From the NCBI GenBank assembly GCA_025362115.1, contig JANYIK010000114.1, forward strand, positions 1 through 35,302: a stretch of DNA of 35,302 bases, given 5' to 3'. This document shows positions 1-9,188 of the stretch, piece by piece. The translations under genes and the position numbers were made by a program. How positions within the stretch are numbered: the first letter of the stretch is position 1; every line of letters begins with the position of its first letter. The notes beneath the pieces are model-generated. The model was not told where the DNA came from, did no database searches, and saw nothing but the letters and a program-made list of their open reading frames with translations. The stretch is from Methylophilaceae bacterium. GTDB taxonomy: Bacteria > Pseudomonadota > Gammaproteobacteria > Burkholderiales > Methylophilaceae.

Positions 1-1000
1 CGGTGGGGAACTGGCACGGGTGCTGGCGGCTGGCGGTGATGCAAAGAAAATTGTATTTTCCGGCATCGGCAAAACCGCGGATGAAATGCGGCAAGCACTG
101 GAGGCGGGAATTTTTTGCTTTAACGTGGAATCAGAAAGCGAACTGAACCGCCTCAACCATGTGGCGGGCGAAATGGGAAAAGTCGCTCCGGTATCACTAC
201 GCGTTAATCCGGACGTAGATGCCAAGACGCACCCCTACATTTCTACAGGCTTAAAAAACAACAAGTTTGGGGTCGCGTTGGAAAACGCTTTTGAGCTTTA
301 TACCCAGGCCGCCGCAATGCCCAATATCGCCGTGCATGGCGTAGATTGTCACATCGGATCCCAGCTCACCGAAATCGCGCCTTTTTTGGCCGCACTAGAT
401 CGCGTATTGCTGCTGGTAGATAAGCTAGAAGCCGTTGGCATATCAATTTCACATCTCGATTTGGGCGGTGGCGTGGGCATACGCTACCAAGACGAAACGC
501 CACCAGAGATTGCGGTGTATGCACAAGCGCTGCTGGCTAAACTAGTCAACCGCAAATTCAAATTATTATTAGAGCCAGGCCGCGCACTGGTGGGCAACGC
601 CGGTGTGTTATTGACCAAAGTGGAATACCTCAAGCCGGGCGAGGCTAAAAATTTCGCCATCGTGGATGCCGCCATGAACGACCTGATGCGCCCAGCGCTG
701 TATGATGCTTGGCACGACATCGTGCCGGTTGAACCGCGCATCGGGCAGACCACCAATTATGAGATCGTTGGCCCAGTGTGTGAAAGCGGCGACTTTCTCG
801 GGCACGATCGCAAACTGTGCTTAGAAGAAGGTGATTTGTTGGCGGTAATGTCGGCAGGCGCTTATGGCATGAGCATGAGCTCCAACTACAACACCCGTCC
901 ACGCGTTGCGGAAGTGATGGTGGATGGCAACGAGGTTTATCTGGTGCGGGAGCGAGAAACTGTGGCTGCGCTTATCGCACTGGAAACAACCCTAAAATAG
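1..1000 (+). CDS. lysA: Diaminopimelate decarboxylase, 5' end truncated by window
   Basis: ORF runs from the window edge; protein shows HIGSQL, LDLGGGVGI, EPGRALVGNAG and CESGDFLG motifs of PLP group IV decarboxylases (LysA). Confidence 0.95.
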   Translation, partial: GGELARVLAAGGDAKKIVFSGIGKTADEMRQALEAGIFCFNVESESELNRLNHVAGEMGKVAPVSLRVNPDVDAKTHPYISTGLKNNKFGVALENAFELYTQAAAMPNIAVHGVDCHIGSQLTEIAPFLAALDRVLLLVDKLEAVGISISHLDLGGGVGIRYQDETPPEIAVYAQALLAKLVNRKFKLLLEPGRALVGNAGVLLTKVEYLKPGEAKNFAIVDAAMNDLMRPALYDAWHDIVPVEPRIGQTTNYEIVGPVCESGDFLGHDRKLCLEEGDLLAVMSAGAYGMSMSSNYNTRPRVAEVMVDGNEVYLVRERETVAALIALETTLK

Positions 1001-1082
1001 GGTTGTCAACCGCAAAAATTTGGCGTAAATTTCCCCTCGTAGTACCAATTTATAACTATCAAAATTTAACGGAGAGACGCAA

Positions 1083-1226
1083 ATGAAGAAATCGCTTTTA
1101 GCTCTACTGCTGGCTATGATGTCACTGTTCTCTGTAGGACTTGCTTTTGCTGATGAAATGGCTGATGACGGCTCCGCTTCCACGGAAGAGCCATTACCAC
1201 CACTGATGGAAGAAGGCGGCAACTAA
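1083..1226 (+). CDS. Small secreted acidic peptide (47 aa), hypothetical
   Basis: ATG preceded by GGAGAG; translates to MKKSLLALLLAMMSLFSVGLAFADEMADDGSASTEEPLPPLMEEGGN, with an apparent signal peptide ending AFA and a 24-aa acidic mature part; followed by a strong hairpin terminator. Confidence 0.65.
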   Translation: MKKSLLALLLAMMSLFSVGLAFADEMADDGSASTEEPLPPLMEEGGN

Positions 1227-1248
1227 TACACCGTTGACACTGATTAAA

Positions 1249-1285
1249 TAAAAAGGCGGAGGCTCCTTAGCGCTCCGCCTTTTTA
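1249..1285. terminator. Bidirectional intrinsic terminator
   Basis: Perfect 13-bp inverted repeat TAAAAAGGCGGAG (1249-1261) / CTCCGCCTTTTTA (1273-1285) with 11-nt loop, A-run 5' and T-run 3', between convergent genes. Confidence 0.9.
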
Positions 1286-1301
1286 TCGTCCAAAATCTGA
1301 G

Positions 1302-2156
1302 CTAGTCAAAAATAACCGTCTTATTGGCATAAAGCAAAATCCGATTTTCGATGTGCCAACGCACTGCACGCGACAACACTACTTTTTCCAAATCCCTGCC
1401 TTTATGAATCAAGTCTTCTAGCTGATCGCGGTGCGAAATGCGTGCCAAATCTTGTTCGATAATCGGCCCTTCGTCCAGCACCTCGGTCACATAATGGCTG
1501 GTGGCTCCGATAAGCTTCACACCGCGCTCAAACGCCCGATGATAAGGTTTTGCACCAATAAACGCGGGTAAGAAAGAGTGGTGAATGTTGATTATGCGGC
1601 TGGGATAACGTGCCACAAAATTGGGCGATAAAACTTGCATATAGCGCGCCAGCACAATCAGATCAATTTCGTGAGCATCAAGCAGTGCAAACTGTGCAGC
1701 TTCTGCCTCAGCCTTGTTCTCTTTGCTGACGGTTATCACATGAAATGGAATACCGTAGAAATCCGCCAAGCGCTTGGTGTCAGTATGGTTGCTTATAATC
1801 AGAGGAATATCGCAATCCAGCTCCCCGCTTTGATGGCGATATAACAGGTCGGTTAAGCAGTGGTCATATTTGGAGACAAAAATGGCGATTTTAGGTTTGC
1901 GGCTGGCGAGTTTCAGCTGCCAGTGCATCTCGAATTTTTCGGCGATGGGGACAAACGCCTGTTCAAACTGCGTGGGTTCCAAGGCAAAGCCCGTAAAATC
2001 CCATTCTACACGCATCAAAAACAGATTTTGTTCGGCATCTTGATGCTGGTCGGCGTGCAAAATGTTGGCATTGTGACGATACAAAAAGTCGGCAATCGCC
2101 GCCACCAAGCCCTTGCGATCAGGGCAATTGATTAACAAAGTCGCGGTATTTTTCAT
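1302..2156 (-). CDS. purU: Formyltetrahydrofolate deformylase
   Basis: N-terminal ACT-like region and formyltransferase domain with IINIHHSFLPAFIGAKPYHRAFERGVKLIGATSHYVTEVLDEGPIIEQD; start MKNTATLL preferred over the upstream MFVM. Confidence 0.95.
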   Translation of the reverse strand: MKNTATLLINCPDRKGLVAAIADFLYRHNANILHADQHQDAEQNLFLMRVEWDFTGFALEPTQFEQAFVPIAEKFEMHWQLKLASRKPKIAIFVSKYDHCLTDLLYRHQSGELDCDIPLIISNHTDTKRLADFYGIPFHVITVSKENKAEAEAAQFALLDAHEIDLIVLARYMQVLSPNFVARYPSRIINIHHSFLPAFIGAKPYHRAFERGVKLIGATSHYVTEVLDEGPIIEQDLARISHRDQLEDLIHKGRDLEKVVLSRAVRWHIENRILLYANKTVIFD

Positions 2157-2292
2157 AACAAACAAACGTCAAAGAAGATGCCGCGCATTATAATCGTTTC
2201 ATTCGATGTATTGCCGTGCTAAGTTAATTCTAGGACAATCAACAAGTATTTATAATCCGCTCACGCAGTCAATAGTTTAGGAAGTCAAAACA

Positions 2293-3225
2293 ATGGAAGT
2301 GTTACTAGCAAACCCTCGTGGATTCTGCGCCGGTGTTGACCGCGCCATCATTATTGTCGAGCAAGCCTTGGAACGCTATGGCGCACCTATCTACGTCCGG
2401 CATGAAGTGGTACACAATAAATTCGTCGTAGATGACCTGAAGCGCAAAGGCGCGGTATTCATTGAAGACTTGGATGAAATTCCCGCTGGTAACACTGTTA
2501 TTTTCAGCGCTCACGGCGTTTCTCAAGCGGTACGCCACGATGCAGAAACACGCGGACTGCGTGTGTTTGATGCAACCTGCCCACTAGTGACCAAAGTCCA
2601 CATTGAAGTCAACAGAATGCACGCCAACGGGCAAGAGATCATCCTCATCGGCCACAAAGGTCACCCCGAAGTCGAAGGTACGATGGGTCAGGGTGAAGGA
2701 CGCATGTATCTGGTGGAAACACCAGAAGACGTGACCAAGCTGGAGGTTACCGATCCGCATAAGCTGGCTTACATCACGCAGACCACGCTGTCTATGGACG
2801 ACGCTGCCAAGGTGGTGGAGGCTCTGAAAGCGCGCTTCCCCGATATAGCAGCACCCAGGAGTGACAGTATTTGTTACGCCACACAAAACCGTCAAGACGC
2901 GGTGAAGAACATGATTAAGCACTGTGATTTGATTATCGTGGTGGGTTCACCCAATAGCTCAAACTCTAACCGTTTGCGCGAAGTGGCGTTGAATCAGGGA
3001 ATCTCGTCTTATATGGTTGATACCGCTAAGGAACTTGATCCCACTTGGCTGAATGGCAAACAACACATCGGCGTGACTGCGGGTGCTTCAGCGCCGGAAG
3101 TGTTGGTTCAAGAGGTGATTGCGCGCTTGCAAGAACTGGGCGCGATTAAGGTAAAAAACCTGGATGGAATTACCGAAACTGTAGTATTTCCGCTCCCCAA
3201 AGGCTTAATGGCTCAGGCCGCTTAA
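2293..3225 (+). CDS. ispH: 4-hydroxy-3-methylbut-2-enyl diphosphate reductase
   Basis: [44 protein letters not shown] motifs of IspH/LytB. Confidence 0.97.
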   Translation: MEVLLANPRGFCAGVDRAIIIVEQALERYGAPIYVRHEVVHNKFVVDDLKRKGAVFIEDLDEIPAGNTVIFSAHGVSQAVRHDAETRGLRVFDATCPLVTKVHIEVNRMHANGQEIILIGHKGHPEVEGTMGQGEGRMYLVETPEDVTKLEVTDPHKLAYITQTTLSMDDAAKVVEALKARFPDIAAPRSDSICYATQNRQDAVKNMIKHCDLIIVVGSPNSSNSNRLREVALNQGISSYMVDTAKELDPTWLNGKQHIGVTAGASAPEVLVQEVIARLQELGAIKVKNLDGITETVVFPLPKGLMAQAA

Positions 3226-3611
3226 GCCTGTTTTTTCTTTAAGTTATCCAGACTGCACGTAGTCACTGGATTACAAGCCAGCAGCATCAATCCTCCCGCC
3301 AGTCCCAAGTAGAGAAACATTGCGTCTGGCTGGAAGCGTCCCAGGACAACCGCGGAAAACAACGTATATCCCAGCATCACATAGGCGGCGGTTCTGGTTT
3401 TCCATCCAGCAAACAACGCCAGCCCACCTAGCAGCTGTAACAATATCAACAAAGAGGCAAAAATTCTGGGCAATCCCAAACCCGCAAGTAGTGCAATATA
3501 CTGTTCATAGGCATCTGGATCGCCTTGAAAGTGAATCATTTTGAGCGTCACGATACCAAGAAAAGCCAATGCAAGCAGAATGCGCGCCAAAGCACTTGAA
3601 TATTTACACAT
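3222..3611 (-). CDS. DoxX family membrane protein
   Basis: 129 aa, four predicted hydrophobic helices, DoxX-like pattern ([38 protein letters not shown]). Confidence 0.8.
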   Translation of the reverse strand: MCKYSSALARILLALAFLGIVTLKMIHFQGDPDAYEQYIALLAGLGLPRIFASLLILLQLLGGLALFAGWKTRTAAYVMLGYTLFSAVVLGRFQPDAMFLYLGLAGGLMLLACNPVTTCSLDNLKKKQA

Positions 3612-3736
3612 AGGGAAACCTCAATCAAAAAAGTTAAAAACTCGCCACCAGAAGTAGACACATGATGCCCGATTGCCCCACCTCTCTGCAAGCGCTAAAA
3701 TGAGTCCCCTAATCATACCTTCTGAAAGCACACATC

Positions 3737-4282
3737 ATGTCTGACAAAATCATTTTCAAAGCTGGCGAAGCCACCGTTTTTACCCCTGGTAAGGACGTTA
3801 CTGCCGCGATGCCAGAAATTCTCATTGGGTCGGTAGATGGCCCCGTTGGCCAGGCTTTCGCCAACATGATGGCGCAAAGCAAGGGGCACACCGCAATGTT
3901 CGCTGTGCGCGACATCAACCAGATGGTAAGACCAGCCACCATGATGGTGCCCAAGGTCACATTGAAAGATAGCGCCAATATCGAACTGTTCGGTGGCGTG
4001 GTACAGGCGGCCACGGCGGACGCGATTCTGGATTGTGTCATCGAAGGCATCATCCCGCGCAACCACGCTAATGATTTATGCATCATCGCCTTGTTATGGA
4101 TAGACCCGGGTTGCGCTAAAGAAGCCAATCTGGACAAGGCAGACATGTACAAAAACAACTATGAAGCCACCAAGCTGGCCATCAGTCGTGCGTTGAATGA
4201 CGAACCAACCATAGACGAACTCATCAAGAATCGTCACACCATCAAACATTGCATGTGGGAAGACAGCTGGGATCAAAAATAA
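3737..4282 (+). CDS. Formaldehyde-activating enzyme (Fae) family homologue
   Basis: Fae-like blocks: ILIGSVDGPVGQAFANMM, EGIIPRNHANDLCIIALLWIDPGCA, YKNNYEATKLAISRALNDEP. Confidence 0.85.
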   Translation: MSDKIIFKAGEATVFTPGKDVTAAMPEILIGSVDGPVGQAFANMMAQSKGHTAMFAVRDINQMVRPATMMVPKVTLKDSANIELFGGVVQAATADAILDCVIEGIIPRNHANDLCIIALLWIDPGCAKEANLDKADMYKNNYEATKLAISRALNDEPTIDELIKNRHTIKHCMWEDSWDQK

Positions 4283-4615
4283 GTGCATCTCACGGGAATT
4301 GACTATCCTGAAAGCATAGATTTTATTACCCGTAGCGAGGGCGTTGTGCGCCTAGTGCTGGTTGAGCAGCGCCAGCTTAGCGAAGACAACGCCCCCGCAC
4401 TGCAAGACAAACTCAACAACTACCTCGGTTACGTCATCAATGGCATGCTGCAAACACAGCATCCCGAATCCATTGATGACACCGTTCGCATCCGCGTAGA
4501 ACTTGCGACTGAGCAGACTCCCTTCATCCACGAGTTTCTGCTGCTTTACGCATCAACATTGGCAGAATACGACATTGCTTTTGAGGTAGTACTCGACGGG
4601 GAGGTCATCATATGA
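4283..4615 (+). CDS. Small conserved protein, DUF6572-like
   Basis: GTG start immediately after the fae stop; pattern IDFITRSEGVVRLVLVEQ...ALQDKLNNYLGYVINGML...VRIRVELAT resembles DUF6572-type proteins from memory; overlaps the next ORF by 4 nt (ATGA). Confidence 0.65.
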   Translation: MHLTGIDYPESIDFITRSEGVVRLVLVEQRQLSEDNAPALQDKLNNYLGYVINGMLQTQHPESIDDTVRIRVELATEQTPFIHEFLLLYASTLAEYDIAFEVVLDGEVII

Positions 4616-4887
4616 CGGATGCTGTGACCGTAAAAAGGCTAGGCGAGACCAGTTTTGAAGTGATGGTGCAAGGCCGCACTGCGACTACGCACATTGTCAC
4701 GGTATCTACACAATACGCCGCCAAACTTACTGCGGGTAAAGTTGCTACGGAGGTGCTGGTGAGTCGTTCCTTTGACTTCCTGCTGGAGCGCGAACCCAAC
4801 ACCAGCATCCTGCGCCGCTTTGACCTTAGCGTCATCGCGCAATATTTCCCGGAGTACGAGCGTACAATCGTCAAGATGCTGGATTAA
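4612..4887 (+). CDS. Small conserved hypothetical protein (91 aa)
   Basis: ATGA-coupled to the upstream ORF; contains FLLEREPNTSILRRFDLSVIAQYFPEYE. Confidence 0.65.
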   Translation: MTDAVTVKRLGETSFEVMVQGRTATTHIVTVSTQYAAKLTAGKVATEVLVSRSFDFLLEREPNTSILRRFDLSVIAQYFPEYERTIVKMLD

Positions 4888-4921
4888 AGCTCATACTGAA
4901 TTTATAACTTAGGAGTTAAAA

Positions 4922-5425
4922 ATGTCCCTTTCAATGTATCAAGCCTCAATCCCCGTTTTTGTAAAATTTCTAGGGAATCTATCCACGATACTAGAAAAAG
5001 GCGCTGCCCATGCGGAGGCCAAGAAAATCGAACCTTCCGTGTTGATCAACTCAAGACTGGCAGCCGATATGTACCCGCTTTCGCGCCAGATACAGATCGC
5101 CACTGACGTAGCGAAAGGCTGTGCCGCACGTCTGGCTGGCATTGAAGTACCGAGCTATGAAGACAAGGAATCGACCTTTCCCGAACTACAGGCACGTATC
5201 GCCAAGACCGTGGCCTTTTTACAAAGCGTGACCCCGGCACAAATAGACGGTAGCGAGGGGCGCAGCGTCACCCTCAAACTGCGCGGCAAGGATGTCACCT
5301 TTTTAGGGCAACCCTACCTGCTCAACTTTGCCATCCCCAATGTATTTTTTCACGTCACCACGGCCTACGACATCTTGCGCCACAACGCCGTAGAACTGGG
5401 CAAGATGGATTTTCTTGGAAGATAA
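4922..5425 (+). CDS. DUF1993 family protein
   Basis: SMYQASIPVFVKFLGNLSTILEKGAAHAEAKKIEPSVLINSRLAADMYPLSRQIQIATDVAKG is typical of DUF1993; SD AGGAG upstream. Confidence 0.85.
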   Translation: MSLSMYQASIPVFVKFLGNLSTILEKGAAHAEAKKIEPSVLINSRLAADMYPLSRQIQIATDVAKGCAARLAGIEVPSYEDKESTFPELQARIAKTVAFLQSVTPAQIDGSEGRSVTLKLRGKDVTFLGQPYLLNFAIPNVFFHVTTAYDILRHNAVELGKMDFLGR

Positions 5426-5629
5426 ATCTGGCTGACTAAATGTCAGAAGTCGGCCTTGGATTCAACCGGTGGATGCAAGGCCAGAAGCTGACATTAGCTG
5501 ATAAGCTAAACTATTACTGCTGTGTCCCAGAATCAGCCATTCGGAGGCGTTCTAATTTTGCTACAATTTTCGCATCAGGTTTTGTACTTCACAACATAGA
5601 ACACCAGAATTTCCAATGTTTCTTGCAAA

Positions 5630-7642
5630 ATGAAAAATTCCAATAGCCAGAGCCTAGAACTAACTACACATCTTAATAAAATTCAATATCGTGCAGATAT
5701 CGATGGCTTACGGGCGCTGGCAGTTATTTTTGTAGTTCTATTTCATGCTTTTCCACTACTATTAAGAGGTGGATTTGTTGGTGTTGACATCTTTTTTGTT
5801 ATTTCTGGCTTTCTTATTTCGACAATTATTATTAATGATCTTGAAAAACTAAATTTTAGTTTTATTGAATTTTACAGTCGCAGGATAAGACGTATCTTTC
5901 CTGCATTACTTCTTGTTCTAATATCTACCTATTCTGTCGGCTGGTTTGTACTGTTGGGTGACGAGTACACTCAACTTGGAAAACATCTTATGGCGGGTGC
6001 TGGATTCATTTCCAATCTAGTGCTTTGGAATGAGAGTGGATATTTTGACGCATTAGATGAAACCAAACCACTACTACATTTATGGTCGCTAGGAATCGAA
6101 GAGCAGTTTTATATCGTATGGCCATTTATATTATGGATTACATATAAGAAACGTTCCACCACTCTCGGTGTGCTACTGTCAATCACTCTCATATCATTCA
6201 TCTTAAATGTGCGAGGGATTCATTCGAATGTAACTGCCACGTTTTATTCACCGCTAACCCGATTATGGGAGTTATCGATAGGGTCATTATTAGCCTATTC
6301 CACGATGAAAGAAAATAATTTCGTGAGCAATCTTAAAGAAAAGATTTCTGTTCGGATAAGTGCGTTATTTCTTGGTAAGCCAGAAGAGGAAGCCTCTTTA
6401 TTAAATAATGTTCAGACAACATTAGGTGTTTTTCTGTTAATCGTAGCCGTGTGCCTGTGTAAAGAGAAGAGTTTTCCTGGTTTGTGGGCTGTTCTGCCAA
6501 CTTTAGGTACTGTATTAATTATTTCATCGGGCTCTTCTGACCATGATGCATGGTTTAACCGTAAAGTGCTTTCAAGTCAATTTTTAGTATGGTTTGGCTT
6601 GATAAGTTTTCCGCTGTACTTGTGGCACTGGCCACTTCTTGTACTTTTGCCCCGTATTATAAACGACACATCTTCACATGAAATTTTCACCAAGGTAATA
6701 TCAATTGCCATTTCAGTCGGTCTTGCTTGGATTACATACATTCTTATAGAACGGCGCTTCCGGTTTGGTGCATATTTAAAAGCCAAAACTCTATCGTTAA
6801 TCGTTTTAATGATCCTTGTAGGTGGTACTGGTTATTATTGCTTTAAAGAGAACGGTTTTAAGCGTAACGGATTAGGGGCTGGGTTTCCAAAAGTTGTTCA
6901 AGACTTGTCTGAGTATCATTACGACCCAAATGGGGCATATCGAGTTGATATTTGCCATCTGGATGAAGAAATTCAATTCAACAGTTTTGATAAATGCCCC
7001 GATCGGTGGGCGCCTAACGGTAAAAATATATTAATTTGGGGTGATTCACATGCAGCCCATCTATATCCTGGATACCAGACTAGGTATAGTCAGTCCTATT
7101 CAATTATTCAACGGACCGCTGGCTTTTGCCCCCCGATACTGAATGATAACTTTAAGGGTACGAAGTACTGCCGGGAAATGAATGGGTATGTTTTTGATGA
7201 GATAAAAAAACAAAGGCCAGAAAGGGTGGTTCTTTCAGCAAACTGGGCTAAAGATAAATATAATTGGCAAGCCGTTGAGAAGACTGTTCTTGCATTGCAG
7301 GCAGTTGGGATAAAAAACATAGACTTGATTGGACCTGTCCCGCGGTGGGATAAACCATTGTCTAAATTGGCTCGACGATACATTATGAACCATCAACCTT
7401 TGTATCATATTCCGTATCGGATCAACTCTGGATTGAGTACCAAAGTTTTTAAGCTTGATGAGAAGATGCGAAATTTTTCAGCCCGTTTGCATATACGATA
7501 TATTTCAGCAACGGATATTTTTTGCAATGTCGAAGGGTGCGTTACTCGATCAGGTGATTCAGTGGATACCTTGGTTGCTTGGGACAACGCGCATCTTACA
7601 AAGGCTGGTTCGGAATTTTTAGTCTCTCATTTTCCGAACTAG
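5630..7642 (+). CDS. Acyltransferase-3 / SGNH-hydrolase fusion (OafA/YrhL-like O-acetyltransferase)
   Basis: N-terminal YRADIDGLRALAVIFVVLFHAFP...GGFVGVDIFFVISGFLIS, SLGIEEQFYIVWP; C-terminal SGNH elements GDSHAAHLYPG and DNAHLTKAG; AT-rich relative to flanks. Confidence 0.93.
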   Translation: MKNSNSQSLELTTHLNKIQYRADIDGLRALAVIFVVLFHAFPLLLRGGFVGVDIFFVISGFLISTIIINDLEKLNFSFIEFYSRRIRRIFPALLLVLISTYSVGWFVLLGDEYTQLGKHLMAGAGFISNLVLWNESGYFDALDETKPLLHLWSLGIEEQFYIVWPFILWITYKKRSTTLGVLLSITLISFILNVRGIHSNVTATFYSPLTRLWELSIGSLLAYSTMKENNFVSNLKEKISVRISALFLGKPEEEASLLNNVQTTLGVFLLIVAVCLCKEKSFPGLWAVLPTLGTVLIISSGSSDHDAWFNRKVLSSQFLVWFGLISFPLYLWHWPLLVLLPRIINDTSSHEIFTKVISIAISVGLAWITYILIERRFRFGAYLKAKTLSLIVLMILVGGTGYYCFKENGFKRNGLGAGFPKVVQDLSEYHYDPNGAYRVDICHLDEEIQFNSFDKCPDRWAPNGKNILIWGDSHAAHLYPGYQTRYSQSYSIIQRTAGFCPPILNDNFKGTKYCREMNGYVFDEIKKQRPERVVLSANWAKDKYNWQAVEKTVLALQAVGIKNIDLIGPVPRWDKPLSKLARRYIMNHQPLYHIPYRINSGLSTKVFKLDEKMRNFSARLHIRYISATDIFCNVEGCVTRSGDSVDTLVAWDNAHLTKAGSEFLVSHFPN

Positions 7643-7783
7643 ACAGCCGACAATTTTACACTCTTGAAAAGCAATTTATTTTGGCAGCATGAAAATGCCA
7701 TTGACTGATAACAAACGAGCACTGTATGTTCGGTTATGGGAAAAATGACCGGCAAGAATGGGGCTGCTACCGACACCCAAGCT

Positions 7784-9172
7784 TTACCCCGCCTTATTCT
7801 TCAAAGCGTGCCCCGCCAGCGTCTTGCCCAAGTCCCATATCGCCCCCGGCACTTTGTGGGTATCGGCGATGACCTGATCGGTGGCGTTGATTATCCAGCT
7901 CACGTCTTCGTCGCCTATCACCAGCGGTGGTAACCATTTAACGACATTCATGCCGTGTCCGGCTACTTGGCTGAGGATGCGATGCTGCTTGAATAACGGG
8001 ATGGCGATCATCTGGCTGAACAAGCCTTTATTCGCGGCCTCCAGCAGGCTCCATGCGGCTTTGAGTGACAAGCTCTTGGGTGAGCCGAACTCTAGCGCGA
8101 TCATCAAACCCTGACCGCGTACTTCCTTGAGGAATTCGTATTTGGGGACTAGCGCTTGCAGTGCAGCAAGCAGTTGCTCGCCGCGTCGCGCGGCATTTTC
8201 CACTAACTTTTCTTCGGTGATGACATCCAGCGTCGCAATCCCCGCCGCCATTGCCATATTGTTCTTTGAGAACGTGGAGCCATGTACCACGGCTCTATCC
8301 ATGCGATTGAACACACGCTCCATGACGTGGCTGGTCATGGCGACTGCGCCGACAGGCACGAAACCACCGGATAGCGCCTTGGCCATCAGTATCATGTCGG
8401 GTTCATCAACGCCATAATGCTCTATGGCCCAGAACTTGCCGGTGCGCCCCAAGCCAGTCTGCACCTCGTCGGCCACCACCAGCGCACCGTGTTTGCGGCA
8501 TAGTTGTGCGGCTTCACGCAAGAATCCTGGCGCGGGCAGGTTGACGCCCTTGCCTTGAATCGGCTCGAAGATAAGCGCCGCCACATCACCGCGCGACAAT
8601 TCATGCTCAAGTGCAGCCAAGTCATTGAACGGCACAGTGACCACATCCGCCAGCAATGGCCCGAAACCTTGGCGGAACACGTTCTCGCTGGTGACCGACA
8701 GTGCGCCTAGCGTCAACCCATGATAACCATGGTCGAAGCTGATGATTTTGGAACGGCCTGTGGTGTAGCGGGAAAACTTGATCGCGGCTTCCACTGCTTC
8801 GGCTCCGGAAGAACAGAAGAACATGCGGCGCAGGTTGCCAGGGCAGTGCGACAATATTTTCTTGGCCAGGATACCGGAGAGCAAGGACACATCCAGTTGC
8901 ACCAAGTCCGGCAATTGACCCCCCAGCACGCCCTGTAACGCGGCAACAATCTTGGGGTGGTTGCGTCCCATGGCAAATACGCCGAAACCCGCCAGCAAAT
9001 CAAGGTAGCGCTGCCCCTCGGCATCAAACAGATACGGCCCTTCGGCGCGTGTATAGGTTCGGTCATAGCCTATGGTCTTGAGCATCTTGACCATCTGCGC
9101 GTTCAGGTGTTCTTCGTGCAGCTCGAATCTGTTACCCGTTTGTTGGCTTAGCCATTCACTACCATTTTCCAC
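7784..9172 (-). CDS. hpnO: Class III PLP aminotransferase, likely hopanoid-associated HpnO (aminobacteriohopanetriol formation)
   Basis: Class III aminotransferase motifs (FEPIQGKGVNLP, VADEVQTGLGRTGKFWA, MILMAKALSGGFVPVGA); last gene of an hpn operon, 16 bp after hpnG. Confidence 0.75.
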   Translation of the reverse strand: MENGSEWLSQQTGNRFELHEEHLNAQMVKMLKTIGYDRTYTRAEGPYLFDAEGQRYLDLLAGFGVFAMGRNHPKIVAALQGVLGGQLPDLVQLDVSLLSGILAKKILSHCPGNLRRMFFCSSGAEAVEAAIKFSRYTTGRSKIISFDHGYHGLTLGALSVTSENVFRQGFGPLLADVVTVPFNDLAALEHELSRGDVAALIFEPIQGKGVNLPAPGFLREAAQLCRKHGALVVADEVQTGLGRTGKFWAIEHYGVDEPDMILMAKALSGGFVPVGAVAMTSHVMERVFNRMDRAVVHGSTFSKNNMAMAAGIATLDVITEEKLVENAARRGEQLLAALQALVPKYEFLKEVRGQGLMIALEFGSPKSLSLKAAWSLLEAANKGLFSQMIAIPLFKQHRILSQVAGHGMNVVKWLPPLVIGDEDVSWIINATDQVIADTHKVPGAIWDLGKTLAGHALKNKAG

Positions 9173-9188
9173 TATTGCATCCCTTTTT

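Noticed and set aside
711-728. GGCACGA-CA-TCGTGCC palindrome
   Set aside because: Lies inside conserved lysA coding sequence, so it is probably codon-driven
484-902. Minus-strand ORFs inside lysA, and similar antisense ORFs across the window
   Set aside because: They are shadows of well-supported coding genes, with no recognisable domains or RBS
5440-5646. 68-aa ORF before the acyltransferase
   Set aside because: No SD or recognisable family, overlaps the acyltransferase start; probably noncoding leader
7684-7702. TGGCA-N9-TGCCA near the acyltransferase 3' end, considered as a sigma-54 promoter
   Set aside because: GG-to-GC spacing is 12 rather than 10 nt; more likely a short hairpin
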